Positions 1 through 6,207 of a DNA stretch of 6,935 bases are shown here, in pieces. Below the pieces are notes generated by a model. The model worked only from the letters and a program-made list of their open reading frames with translations. It did not search any database and was not told where the DNA came from. Source of the DNA: Klenkia sp. (GTDB lineage: Bacteria; Actinomycetota; Actinomycetes; Mycobacteriales; Geodermatophilaceae); the NCBI GenBank assembly GCA_025966215.1, contig JAOPVM010000393.1, positions 1 to 6,935 of the forward strand, given 5' to 3'. Made by a program: the position numbers and the translations under genes. Within the stretch, counting starts at the first letter, position 1. Every line of letters begins with the position of its first letter.

Positions 1-50
1 GACGAGCACGGCACAGCGCGCGGCCACGGCCGCCGGGAACCGACCCGGGG
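1..50 (-). other. Left edge: possible start of a further minus-strand gene
   Basis: This short stretch lies downstream of the membrane-protein gene. On the minus strand a GTG at 27-25 opens a frame reading V-A-A-R-C-A-V-L-V up to the window edge, which could be the beginning of a signal peptide or membrane helix 23 bases after the previous stop. No convincing Shine-Dalgarno sequence precedes it, and nine codons cannot establish a gene. It may equally be plain intergenic DNA. Confidence 0.15.
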
Positions 51-479
51 TCACCGTCGCGAGGCGCGCCGCGCGGTCACCCAGGCACGGACGTTCGGCA
101 GCGAGCCCAGCACGACGGCCAGCAGCGGCCCGCCGCCGAGCCAGACCACCGAGCCCCAGTCGTCGGTCATGGCACCGGTGGCCAGGGCGGCGACCACCAG
201 GCCCACGGTGACCAGCGCGCCGGCCACCAGCACCGACCAGGACCGGCCCAGCAGCAGGAGCACCACGCCGACCAGCACGAGTACGAACGCCACGGCGGGG
301 ATCGCCCCGAGCAGCCCGCCGCGCCAGTCCTCGTAGCCGACGGCGAGCAGGCCCACGAAGACCGCGAAGAAGGCCACCGGAAGGGCACCGAGGAACCCGG
401 CGACCGCGGCCAGCCAGGCGGTGAACGGCGGGACCGCGCTCACCGGGACGTGCGCGGGAGGGGTGGTGAGCGACGACAT
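51..479 (-). CDS. Small integral membrane protein, four predicted helices, function unknown
   Basis: I do not recognise this protein. From the ATG at 479 it is 142 residues. A proline-rich N-terminus (residues 1-18) is followed by four hydrophobic stretches at roughly 22-47, 56-77, 82-103 and 110-127, then a basic tail ending in R-R-A-S-R-R. The short loops carry W/D pairs (YEDW near 49-52, DDW near 106-108). The positive tail suggests a cytoplasmic C-terminus. The frame stays open upstream to a GTG at 533, but those 18 extra residues are Arg/Gly/Pro-rich and look non-coding, so the ATG is preferred. There is no good ribosome-binding site before the ATG; a TAnnnT box 7 bases upstream suggests a leaderless message instead. 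The gene follows the ABC exporter pair after a 93-bp gap, so it may be separately transcribed. It could be an accessory to the exporter or unrelated. Confidence 0.7.
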   Translation of the reverse strand: MSSLTTPPAHVPVSAVPPFTAWLAAVAGFLGALPVAFFAVFVGLLAVGYEDWRGGLLGAIPAVAFVLVLVGVVLLLLGRSWSVLVAGALVTVGLVVAALATGAMTDDWGSVVWLGGGPLLAVVLGSLPNVRAWVTARRASRR

Positions 480-486
480 GGCGGTG

Positions 487-492
487 AAGGTA
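487..492 (-). promoter_or_regulatory. Candidate -10 box for a leaderless transcript
   Basis: Read on the minus strand this is TACCTT, matching the TAnnnT form of the actinobacterial -10 element. It ends 7 bases before the ATG at 479, so transcription would begin at or next to the start codon. This fits the absence of a Shine-Dalgarno sequence there. No clear -35 box is seen 17 bases further upstream. This is an inference from position and sequence only. Confidence 0.3.
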
Positions 493-500
493 GGTCCCCC

Positions 501-523
501 GCGCCCCCGATGGGGCTGGGCGC
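501..523 (-). terminator. Possible hairpin after the ABC exporter operon
   Basis: GCGCCC at 501-506 is the exact inverse of GGGCGC at 518-523, with 11 bases between them, some of which can also pair. It lies 50 bases past the stop of the second ABC gene and upstream of the membrane-protein start. A role as transcription terminator or processing site is plausible, but there is no U-tract, and GC-rich DNA makes such stems by chance. Confidence 0.25.
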
Positions 524-572
524 GCCGCCACACCTCGTCACCATCGCCGACCGTCGTCGCCGACCCCGCACG

Positions 573-2393
573 TCAGACCGGGGTGGTGAGCCCCCCGGAG
601 GACCGTCGCCACGAGGCGTGCAGCCCCGCGTACACCCCGGGCACGTCGACCAGCTCGGCGTGGGTGCCCCGCTGGGTGACCCGGCCGGCGTCGACGACCA
701 GGATCTCGTCGGCGCGCTCGGCGGTGGACAGCCGGTGGGCGATGGTGATCGTCGTCCGGCCGGTGGTGAGGGTGTCCAGGGCGCGGGTGAGCCGGGCCTC
801 GGTGGCCGGGTCGACGGCACTGGTGGCCTCGTCGAGCACCAGCAGGTCGGGGTCGGCGACGTAGGCGCGGGCGACGGCCACGAGCTGCCGCTCCCCCGCC
901 GACAGCGACTCACCGCGCTGGCCGACCGGCGTCCGGACCCCGTCGGACAGCCCCTCGACCCAGCCGCCGAGGCCCAGCTCGTCGAAAGCCGCCGCCACGT
1001 GGGCATCGGTCATCCCGGGCCTGCCGTAGCGCACGTTGTCCGCGACCGAGGCGTCGAAGAGGAACCCGTCCTGGGGCACCATGACCACCCGCTCGCGCAG
1101 CGAGCTGAAGGCGATCCGGTCCAGCGGCACCCCACCGACGAGCACCCGGCCCGCGGTGGGGTCCATCAGCCGGGTGAGCAGCTTGGCGAAGGTGGTCTTC
1201 CCCGACCCGGTCTCCCCGACGACCGCGACCCGGGTGCGGGCGGTGATCTCCAGGTCGACGTCGGTCAGCGCCGGTCGGGCGCCCGGGGCGTAGCGGAAGC
1301 CCACGTGGTCGAAGCGGACACCCAGCGGTCCCGCGGGCAGGTGCTCGCCGTCCACCGGGTCCTGGACGTCGGGTTCGGTGTCGAGCACGTCGAGCACCCG
1401 GCGGAACCCGGCGACGGCGTTCTGCGCCTCGTTGAGCACCTCGCTGGCGGTCTGCACCGGGGCGACGAACAGGGTGACCAGGAACAGGAAGGCGACCAGC
1501 GTGCCGGCCGAGATCTGCCCGCCCACGCCGAGCAGCACGCCCACGACGACCACCGCGGCGTTGGCGACCGCGGCGACGAACTCACCGCTGACGTACACCC
1601 CGGCCGTGGTGCGCTGGGCCTGGACCGAGGCCCGGTAGTGCCGGTCGATGGCGGCGTCGATGCGGGCGGCGGTGCGGCCGCGGACGCCGTAGGCGCGCAC
1701 GGTGGGGGCGCCGACGACGGACTCCCCGACCGCGGCGAGGACGTCGCCGACCCGCTCCCGGACCACGCCGTAGACCTCGGCCAGTCGGGTGGCGAACCAC
1801 GTCACCGCGTAGCCCAGCGGGATGAAGCAGACCAGCACCAGCAGGGTCAGCTGCCAGGAGTAGACGGCCATCACGACGGTGGCCACGACGAGCTGGCCCA
1901 GGCTGACCAGCCCGAGCACCCCGCCCCACTGCATGAAGACCGACAGCTGGTCGACGTCGCTGGTGACCCGGGAGACCAGGTTTCCACGGCGCTCGCCCTG
2001 CTGGTGCAGCACCGACAGGTCGTGCACGTGCCGGAAGGCGCGCACCCGCAGGTTGGCCAGCGCGGTCTCCGTCGTCCGGAAGAGCCGGACGTTCATCCGG
2101 TAGACCGCGACGGCGGTGACCAGCACGACCAGCGCACAGATCGCGACCAATTCGCGGACCAGCGGGATGTCCGGTCCACCGGCGGCGTTCAGCCCGCGGT
2201 CGAGGGTCTGCTGCACCGCGATGGGGACGACGACCCGTCCGGCGGTGGCGACCAGGGCGAGGGCGAAGGTCGCGGGCAGCCCACGGCGGAACTCCGGCAT
2301 CATCCGCAGGCCACGCCGCAGGGTCGCGGTGGCGGACTCGGTGGGCCGGTCGTCCGTGCCGGTCACCGGCTCGCCGGTCACGGCGGCGCTCAC
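573..2393 (-). CDS. ABC exporter half-transporter, catalytic-site subunit of a likely heterodimer
   Basis: This 606-residue protein is a type IV (type I exporter fold) half-transporter in the MsbA/LmrA/BmrC-D class, with a six-helix membrane domain followed by an ATPase domain. Helices fall near 39-61, 81-99, 157-178, 181-199, 270-290 and 294-313. The nucleotide-binding domain shows an A-loop Tyr368, Walker A GETGSGKT (393-400), Q-loop Gln441, Walker B LLVLD (517-521) with the catalytic Glu522, D-loop SAVD (525-528) and switch His553. The signature is LSAGE (497-501) instead of LSGGQ. In a heterodimer this protein would supply the Walker motifs of the working ATP site and the altered signature of the degenerate site. 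The GTG start at 2393 overlaps the stop of the upstream ABC gene by four bases (GTGA), indicating translational coupling. The substrate is unknown; lipid, drug or peptide export are all possible. Confidence 0.95.
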   Translation of the reverse strand: MSAAVTGEPVTGTDDRPTESATATLRRGLRMMPEFRRGLPATFALALVATAGRVVVPIAVQQTLDRGLNAAGGPDIPLVRELVAICALVVLVTAVAVYRMNVRLFRTTETALANLRVRAFRHVHDLSVLHQQGERRGNLVSRVTSDVDQLSVFMQWGGVLGLVSLGQLVVATVVMAVYSWQLTLLVLVCFIPLGYAVTWFATRLAEVYGVVRERVGDVLAAVGESVVGAPTVRAYGVRGRTAARIDAAIDRHYRASVQAQRTTAGVYVSGEFVAAVANAAVVVVGVLLGVGGQISAGTLVAFLFLVTLFVAPVQTASEVLNEAQNAVAGFRRVLDVLDTEPDVQDPVDGEHLPAGPLGVRFDHVGFRYAPGARPALTDVDLEITARTRVAVVGETGSGKTTFAKLLTRLMDPTAGRVLVGGVPLDRIAFSSLRERVVMVPQDGFLFDASVADNVRYGRPGMTDAHVAAAFDELGLGGWVEGLSDGVRTPVGQRGESLSAGERQLVAVARAYVADPDLLVLDEATSAVDPATEARLTRALDTLTTGRTTITIAHRLSTAERADEILVVDAGRVTQRGTHAELVDVPGVYAGLHASWRRSSGGLTTPV

Positions 2394-4276
2394 GCCTGTG
2401 CCCCGGCGGGCTCGGGCTCGGCGGCGGTGACGGCGTCGGGCGGTTGGTAGGCCTGGACCAGCCGGGCGTACCCGGGCACCTGCGCGAGCAGCTCGGTGTG
2501 GCTGCCCCGGGCGACGAGCCGGCCACGGTCGATCCAGACGACCTCGTCGGCCAGCGAGATGGTGGCCTGCCGGTAGGCGACGACGACCACGGTGGCCGGG
2601 CGGTCGGTGTTGCGCAGCGCGTCCAGGATGCGGGCCTCGATGCTGGGGTCGACGGCGCTGGTGGCGTCGTCCATCACCAGCAGCCGCGGACGGCGGACGA
2701 CGGCCCGGGCCAGCGCGAGCCGCTGACGCTGTCCGCCGGAGAGGCTGGCCCCACGCTCGCCGACCCGGGTGTCCAGCCCGTCGGGCAGCTGGGCGACGAA
2801 GTCCTCGGCGGCGGCGATCCCGAGGGCGGCGTGCACCTCGTCGTCGGTGAAGTCCGCGCCGAGGGTGACGTTCCCGCGGACGGTGTCGTCGAAGAGGAAG
2901 GTGCCCTGGGCGACGAACGCGGCCTGGGTGGCGACCTCGCCCTCGCGCAGGCTGCGCAGGTCGACGCCGTCGAGCAGCACGCTCCCGTCGTGCGGGTCGA
3001 CCAGGCGCACCAGCAGCCCGGCCAGGGTGGACTTGCCCGACCCGGTGGGTCCGACGACGGCGATGGTGCGGCCGGGCTGCACGTCGAAGGTGACCCCGTG
3101 CAGCACCGGGGTCGCGCGTCCCTCGGCGTCCACGTGCCCGACGTCGACGGCCCGGACGCCGACCCCGGCACCGCCGTCGCCACCGGCGGCTGCGTCCGGG
3201 CCGTGCGGGGTCTCCCCCTGGGCCGACAGCACCGGGGCGACCCGGTCGAAGCCGGCCATCGCGCGCGGCAGGTCGGCCAGCACCCAGCCGATCGCCCGGA
3301 TGGGCAGCGCGAGCAGGGTGAACAGGTAGGCGATGGAGACCAGGGCGCCGGCGTCGGTGGCCCCGGCGGCGACCTGCTGGGCACCGACCAGCAGGACGGC
3401 GAGGGTGCCCAGGTTGGGCAGCGCCTCCATCATCGGGTCGAACAGACCGCGGACCCGGCCCACGGCGATCAGCCCGTCGCGCAGCTCGTCGGCGCTGCCG
3501 GCGAAGCGGCGGGTCTCCTCGGTCTCCCGGCCCAGGGTCTTGACCACCAGGGCGGCGTCGAAGGACTCGTGGGCGATCTCGGAGACCTCGGCGCGCAGCT
3601 GCTGGGCGCGGGCCATCCGCGGGCTCATGACCTGCGAGTAGACGGCGTTGGCGAGGAACACCAACGGGAACACGACCACCCCGACCAGGGCCAGCAGCGG
3701 GTCGGTGAGGAAGAGCGCCACGACGGTGATGACGACCATGACCACCGCGCCACAGGCGAAGGGCAGCGGGGCGACGAAGAACCAGGCGGCCTCGACGTCG
3801 GAGTTGGCGTTGGACAGCAGCTGGCCGGTGGGGTGGCGCTGGTGCCAGGACAGCGGGAGCCGGAGGTACTGGCTGGTCACCCGGCGGCGGTAGTCGGCCT
3901 GCAGGCGGTAGGACATGATCCCGGCGAACAGCCGCCGGCCGATGATGCCGACGATCTTCAGCACGGCGACGACCATGATCGCCAGGGCGGCCAGCCCCAG
4001 GGCACCGGCGGTGACCGAGCCGCGCTCGAAGCTGGGGGTGATCAGCCGGTCGGTGATGCCGCCGATGACGAAGGCGCTGGCGACCGTCATCGCGCCGTAG
4101 AGGCTGCTGCCCAGGACCGCGAGGGTGAAGATCCCGGGCTGCTCGCGGACAGCCAGGCCGACGTGGGCGAACCCGCGGCGCACGACCTTCTTCTGCTCGC
4201 GCTCGCTGCGCTGGGTGACGTTCTCGGGGTTGCTGTCGCGGGTGGAGCGGGCGGAGCTGCTGCTGCGCGGGGGCAC
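2390..4276 (-). CDS. ABC exporter half-transporter with a degenerate ATP site
   Basis: This 628-residue six-helix half-transporter has helices near 48-73, 89-113, 166-189, 192-213, 286-304 and 309-325, then an ATPase domain. Walker A is intact, GPTGSGKS (409-416), as are Q-loop Gln457 and signature LSGGQ (512-516). The catalytic glutamate after Walker B is Asp537 (LLVMDD), the switch histidine is Tyr568 (AYR instead of AHR), and the A-loop aromatic position aligns with Asp383. The ATP site formed by its own Walker motifs should therefore bind but hardly hydrolyse ATP, as in known heterodimeric exporters such as TM287/288, BmrCD and TAP. Its LSGGQ would complete the working site on the partner encoded immediately downstream. 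The N-terminus is a Ser/Arg-rich tail of about 30 residues, and a Gly/Ala-rich linker (about 359-373) joins the two domains. The GTG start at 4276 is set by GAGGAG four bases upstream. It is the first gene of the operon. Confidence 0.95.
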   Translation of the reverse strand: MPPRSSSSARSTRDSNPENVTQRSEREQKKVVRRGFAHVGLAVREQPGIFTLAVLGSSLYGAMTVASAFVIGGITDRLITPSFERGSVTAGALGLAALAIMVVAVLKIVGIIGRRLFAGIMSYRLQADYRRRVTSQYLRLPLSWHQRHPTGQLLSNANSDVEAAWFFVAPLPFACGAVVMVVITVVALFLTDPLLALVGVVVFPLVFLANAVYSQVMSPRMARAQQLRAEVSEIAHESFDAALVVKTLGRETEETRRFAGSADELRDGLIAVGRVRGLFDPMMEALPNLGTLAVLLVGAQQVAAGATDAGALVSIAYLFTLLALPIRAIGWVLADLPRAMAGFDRVAPVLSAQGETPHGPDAAAGGDGGAGVGVRAVDVGHVDAEGRATPVLHGVTFDVQPGRTIAVVGPTGSGKSTLAGLLVRLVDPHDGSVLLDGVDLRSLREGEVATQAAFVAQGTFLFDDTVRGNVTLGADFTDDEVHAALGIAAAEDFVAQLPDGLDTRVGERGASLSGGQRQRLALARAVVRRPRLLVMDDATSAVDPSIEARILDALRNTDRPATVVVVAYRQATISLADEVVWIDRGRLVARGSHTELLAQVPGYARLVQAYQPPDAVTAAEPEPAGAQA

Positions 4277-4280
4277 GCGT

Positions 4281-4286
4281 CTCCTC
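4281..4286 (-). promoter_or_regulatory. Ribosome-binding site fixing the start of the first ABC gene
   Basis: On the minus strand this reads GAGGAG, four bases before the GTG at 4276. It is the strongest Shine-Dalgarno match seen in the window and supports this GTG start. Confidence 0.7.
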
Positions 4287-4311
4287 GGGTGGTGCTGCTG
4301 GGTGTCGGCTG

Positions 4312-4340
4312 AGCCTACTCGCGGTCCTTACCGGGGATAA
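4312..4340 (-). promoter_or_regulatory. Candidate promoter for the ABC exporter operon
   Basis: On the minus strand TTATCC (4340-4335) and TAGGCT (4317-4312) are separated by 17 bases. Each matches the sigma-70 type consensus at three of six positions, and the second has the TAnnnT form. Transcription would start near 4305, leaving a leader of about 28 bases that contains the GAGGAG site. The match is weak and unproven; this is the best candidate I can see in the divergent region. Confidence 0.3.
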
Positions 4341-4341
4341 G
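4327..4341. repeat. Imperfect inverted repeat, possible operator
   Basis: CTTACCGGGGATAAG has outer arms CTTA and TAAG and one further C-G pair inside. It overlaps the candidate -35 box of the exporter promoter and lies in the middle of the region between two divergent genes, a common place for a repressor site. No regulator gene is present in the window, and the arms are short. Confidence 0.25.
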
Positions 4342-4391
4342 TGCTTTCCGGGCGCGGCGAACCTCTCGTTTCCGCAGCGGCGAGGGACGGT

Positions 4392-4395
4392 AGGA
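4392..4395 (+). promoter_or_regulatory. Ribosome-binding site of the DinB-like gene
   Basis: AGGA sits seven bases before the GTG at 4403 and supports that start. The overlapping hexamer TAGGAC (4391-4396) could alternatively be a poor -10 box (sixth base C rather than T), with TTTCCG (4369-4374) as a weak -35 box 16 bases upstream. Confidence 0.4.
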
Positions 4396-4402
4396 CCAAC
4401 GG

Positions 4403-5017
4403 GTGACCGACTCGCCCAGCGCTCCCCTGTCCCGGACCGAGCGCACCGCGCTGGCCGACCTGCTCACCGAGCTGGGTCCCGACCAGCCGACCCGGTGCGC
4501 GGGCTGGCAGACCGGCGACCTGGCCGCCCACCTCGTCGTCCGCGACCGCCGTCCCGACACCGCCCCCGGTGCGGTGCTCGGCGGACCGTGGGGCTGGTGG
4601 ACCCAGCGGGTGCAGCGCCGGGTGCTGCTGGAGACCCCGTGGCCCGAGCTGGTGGAGAAGCTGCGCCAGGGTCCCCCCTCGTTCTTCCCCACGGCCCTGC
4701 CGGCGGTGGACGCGCTGGTGAACGGGGCGGAGATGGCCGTGCACCACGAGGACGTCCGCCGGGCCCAGCCCGACTGGGAGCCGCGCCCGCTGCCCCGGGC
4801 CGCGCAGGACGCACTGTGGAAGCAGGTGCCGCTGCTGGCCCGGGGCAGGGCCCGTGGCGTCGACGGCGGCCTGGAGCTGCGCCGCACCGACACCGGCGAG
4901 GCCCGGACCCTCCGCTCGGGCCAGCCGCTGACCACCGTCGCCGGCGAACCGCTGGAGCTGCTGCTGTGGGCCGGCGGCCGGGAGGACGTCGCCCGGGTGG
5001 AGACGACCCGCGTCTGA
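4403..5017 (+). CDS. TIGR03085-type metal-binding protein, DinB / mycothiol-dependent isomerase-like
   Basis: This 204-residue soluble protein resembles the actinobacterial TIGR03085 group, related to mycothiol-dependent maleylpyruvate isomerase (MDMPI). The N-terminal part is the four-helix DinB-like domain. The metal triad expected from MDMPI (His, then Glu-x3-His) is visible: His43 in GDLAAHLV, and Glu110 with His114 in AEMAVHHED. The C-terminal part, from about residue 125, fits the small SCP2-like domain of this family and ends with the typical GEPLELLLWAGGRE (181-194). Proteins of this fold include enzymes that use mycothiol as cofactor, but the reaction of this subgroup is not established, so I assign no substrate. 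The GTG start is supported by AGGA seven bases upstream. The gene is divergent from the ABC exporter operon (126-bp gap) and convergent with hisF (12-bp gap). It lies alone on the plus strand. Confidence 0.85.
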   Translation: MTDSPSAPLSRTERTALADLLTELGPDQPTRCAGWQTGDLAAHLVVRDRRPDTAPGAVLGGPWGWWTQRVQRRVLLETPWPELVEKLRQGPPSFFPTALPAVDALVNGAEMAVHHEDVRRAQPDWEPRPLPRAAQDALWKQVPLLARGRARGVDGGLELRRTDTGEARTLRSGQPLTTVAGEPLELLLWAGGREDVARVETTRV

Positions 5018-5033
5018 CCCCCGCGGGGGTCAG
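5014..5033. terminator. 20-bp perfect palindrome across two convergent stop codons
   Basis: CTGACCCCCGCGGGGGTCAG is exactly self-complementary. It contains the TGA stop of the DinB-like gene (5015-5017) and, on the other strand, the TGA stop of hisF (5032-5030). As RNA from either direction it would fold into an eight-pair stem with a CGCG loop. It is well placed to act as a bidirectional terminator, or to protect both 3' ends, in a gap of only 12 bases. No U-tract follows on either strand, as is common in high-GC actinobacteria. Confidence 0.6.
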
Positions 5034-5827
5034 TCCGGCAGCGGGTGGTCGGCCTCCTGGCGCACCGGGACGCCGGCCTGGCCGAGGGCGGCCTTCACGT
5101 CGCCGATCCGCATGTCCCCGAAGTGGAAGACGCTGGCGGCCAGCACCGCGTCGGCACCGGCGGTGACGGCCGGCGCGAAGTGCTCGACCGCGCCCGCTCC
5201 CCCGCTGGCGATCACCGGCACGGACACCTCGCGGCGCACCGCCCGGATCAGCTCGACGTCGTAGCCGGCGCGGGTGCCGTCGGCGTCCATCGAGTTCAGC
5301 AGCACCTCACCGGCGCCGAGGCGGGCGGCCTCGACCACCCACTCCACGGCGTCCCGGCCGGTGCCCCGCCGCCCGCCGTGGGTGGTGATCTCGAAGCCGG
5401 AGTCGGTGACCGCGCCGTCCTGGCAGCGCCGGGCGTCCAGGGACAGCACGAGCACCTGGTTGCCGTACCGGTCGGCGATCTCGGCGATCAGCCCGGGCCG
5501 GGCCACGGCGGCGGTGTTGACCGCGACCTTGTCCGCCCCGGCCCGCAGGAGCCTGTCCACGTCCTCGACGGCACGCACACCACCGCCGACGGTCAGCGGG
5601 ATGAACACGCTCTCCGCGGTACGCCGGACGACGTCGTAGGTGGTCTCCCGGTCACCCGAGGACGCGGTGATGTCGAGGAAGGTGAGCTCGTCGGCGCCCT
5701 CGGCGTCGTACACCCGGGCCATCTCCACCGGGTCACCGGCGTCGCGCAGGTCGACGAAGTTCACGCCCTTGACCACGCGGCCGCGGTCGACGTCCAGGCA
5801 CGGGATGACCCGCACGGCCAGGCTCAC
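5030..5827 (-). CDS. hisF: Imidazole glycerol phosphate synthase cyclase subunit HisF
   Basis: HisF forms IGP synthase with the glutaminase HisH and converts PRFAR plus ammonia to imidazole glycerol phosphate and AICAR, in cytoplasmic histidine synthesis. The protein is 265 residues, close to the family norm of about 255. It is a (beta/alpha)8 barrel with the hallmark start [16 protein letters not shown], catalytic Asp12, the phosphate-binding VGGGVR (80-85), catalytic Asp131 in [15 protein letters not shown] (177-185), and the second phosphate-binding site ASGGAG (207-212). The tail after residue 252 extends slightly beyond the barrel. The GTG start at 5827 overlaps the stop of the Rid-family gene by four bases (GTGA), so translation is probably coupled. 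It is the last gene of the priA-rid-hisF run, and its stop lies inside the convergent palindrome. The assignment is secure. Confidence 0.97.
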   Translation of the reverse strand: MSLAVRVIPCLDVDRGRVVKGVNFVDLRDAGDPVEMARVYDAEGADELTFLDITASSGDRETTYDVVRRTAESVFIPLTVGGGVRAVEDVDRLLRAGADKVAVNTAAVARPGLIAEIADRYGNQVLVLSLDARRCQDGAVTDSGFEITTHGGRRGTGRDAVEWVVEAARLGAGEVLLNSMDADGTRAGYDVELIRAVRREVSVPVIASGGAGAVEHFAPAVTAGADAVLAASVFHFGDMRIGDVKAALGQAGVPVRQEADHPLPD

Positions 5828-6207
5828 GCGCCCACCACCGCGTCGGCCTCGACCTCGACCAGCATCGCGGGGTCGATCAGCCGGCTGACCTCGACCATCG
5901 CGCTGGCCGGGCGAGTGGCGCCGAAGAACTCCCCGTGCACCCGCCCGACCGCCTCCCAGGAGTCGATGTCGGTGACGTACACCCGGGTCCGCACGACGTC
6001 GGACGTCGTGGCACCCACGCTCTCCAGCGCCGCCACCACGTTGGCCAGCGCCTGCGCCGTCTGGGCGGCCACGCCACCCTCCACCACCAGGCCCTCCCGG
6101 GTGCCGGTGGTGCCGCTGACGAAGACCAGGTCCCCGGCGCGCACGACCCGGCAGTAGCCGACGACGTCCTCCCAGGGCGCGCCCGATGCGACTCGCTGCA
6201 CCGTCAC
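5824..6207 (-). CDS. RidA/YjgF superfamily protein lacking the catalytic arginine
   Basis: From the GTG at 6207 the protein is 127 residues, the usual length for a RidA/YjgF/UK114 chain, which forms a trimer. Visible family features are the beta-strand segment [12 protein letters not shown] (24-35), [19 protein letters not shown] (49-67), [11 protein letters not shown] (71-81), [14 protein letters not shown] (94-107) and the closing VEVEADAVV (117-125). In true RidA an arginine in the segment P-A-R-S-x-V-E-V binds the 2-imino acid carboxylate; here that position is Ser102 (P-A-S-A-M-V-E-V). It therefore belongs with Rid subgroups not expected to have classical enamine/imine deaminase activity. 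The start overlaps the priA stop by four bases (GTGA); a second GTG two codons in (6201) is possible. The frame runs further upstream through priA, but that part is only a shadow. It lies between priA and hisF, coupled to both. Confidence 0.9.
   Translation of the reverse strand: MTVQRVASGAPWEDVVGYCRVVRAGDLVFVSGTTGTREGLVVEGGVAAQTAQALANVVAALESVGATTSDVVRTRVYVTDIDSWEAVGRVHGEFFGATRPASAMVEVSRLIDPAMLVEVEADAVVGA
5992..6010. repeat. 19-base dyad inside the Rid gene
   Basis: CACGACGTC and GACGTCGTG are exact inverse arms of nine bases around a single central G. The dyad lies in the codons for residues 67-72 of the Rid protein (T-S-D-V-V). It could bind a dimeric protein or be a chance result of GAC/GTC-rich codon use; nothing else marks it as regulatory. 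Confidence 0.3.

Noticed and set aside
51..479. Identification as the tryptophan-biosynthesis-associated membrane protein found near his/trp genes in actinobacteria
   Set aside because: The four-helix layout is vaguely similar, but I see no shared conserved motif and no trp gene beside it in the window.
480..533. An 18-residue N-terminal extension of the membrane protein starting at GTG 533
   Set aside because: The extra residues are Arg/Gly/Pro-rich and hydrophilic before a normal start, and the ATG at 479 has a plausible leaderless promoter. It is not fully excluded.
450..2450. A 666-codon plus-strand open frame opposite the second ABC gene
   Set aside because: It is antisense to a protein with all the ABC exporter motifs. 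Its translation is rich in Gly, Asp, His, Gln and Arg with no domain, as expected from the strand opposite a GC-biased gene.
2444..4312. A 622-codon plus-strand open frame opposite the first ABC gene
   Set aside because: It shows the same mirror effect of GC-rich codon use: low-complexity composition, no recognisable motif, and a confidently identified gene on the other strand.
4315..4935. Minus-strand open frames opposite the DinB-like gene
   Set aside because: They are Ser/Arg-rich with no motif, and the plus-strand protein shows the His, Glu-x3-His triad and the family C-terminus.
5045..6157. A 370-codon plus-strand open frame opposite hisF and the Rid gene
   Set aside because: It runs antisense through two well-identified genes and across their junction, with His/Gly/Asp-rich sequence and no family resemblance.
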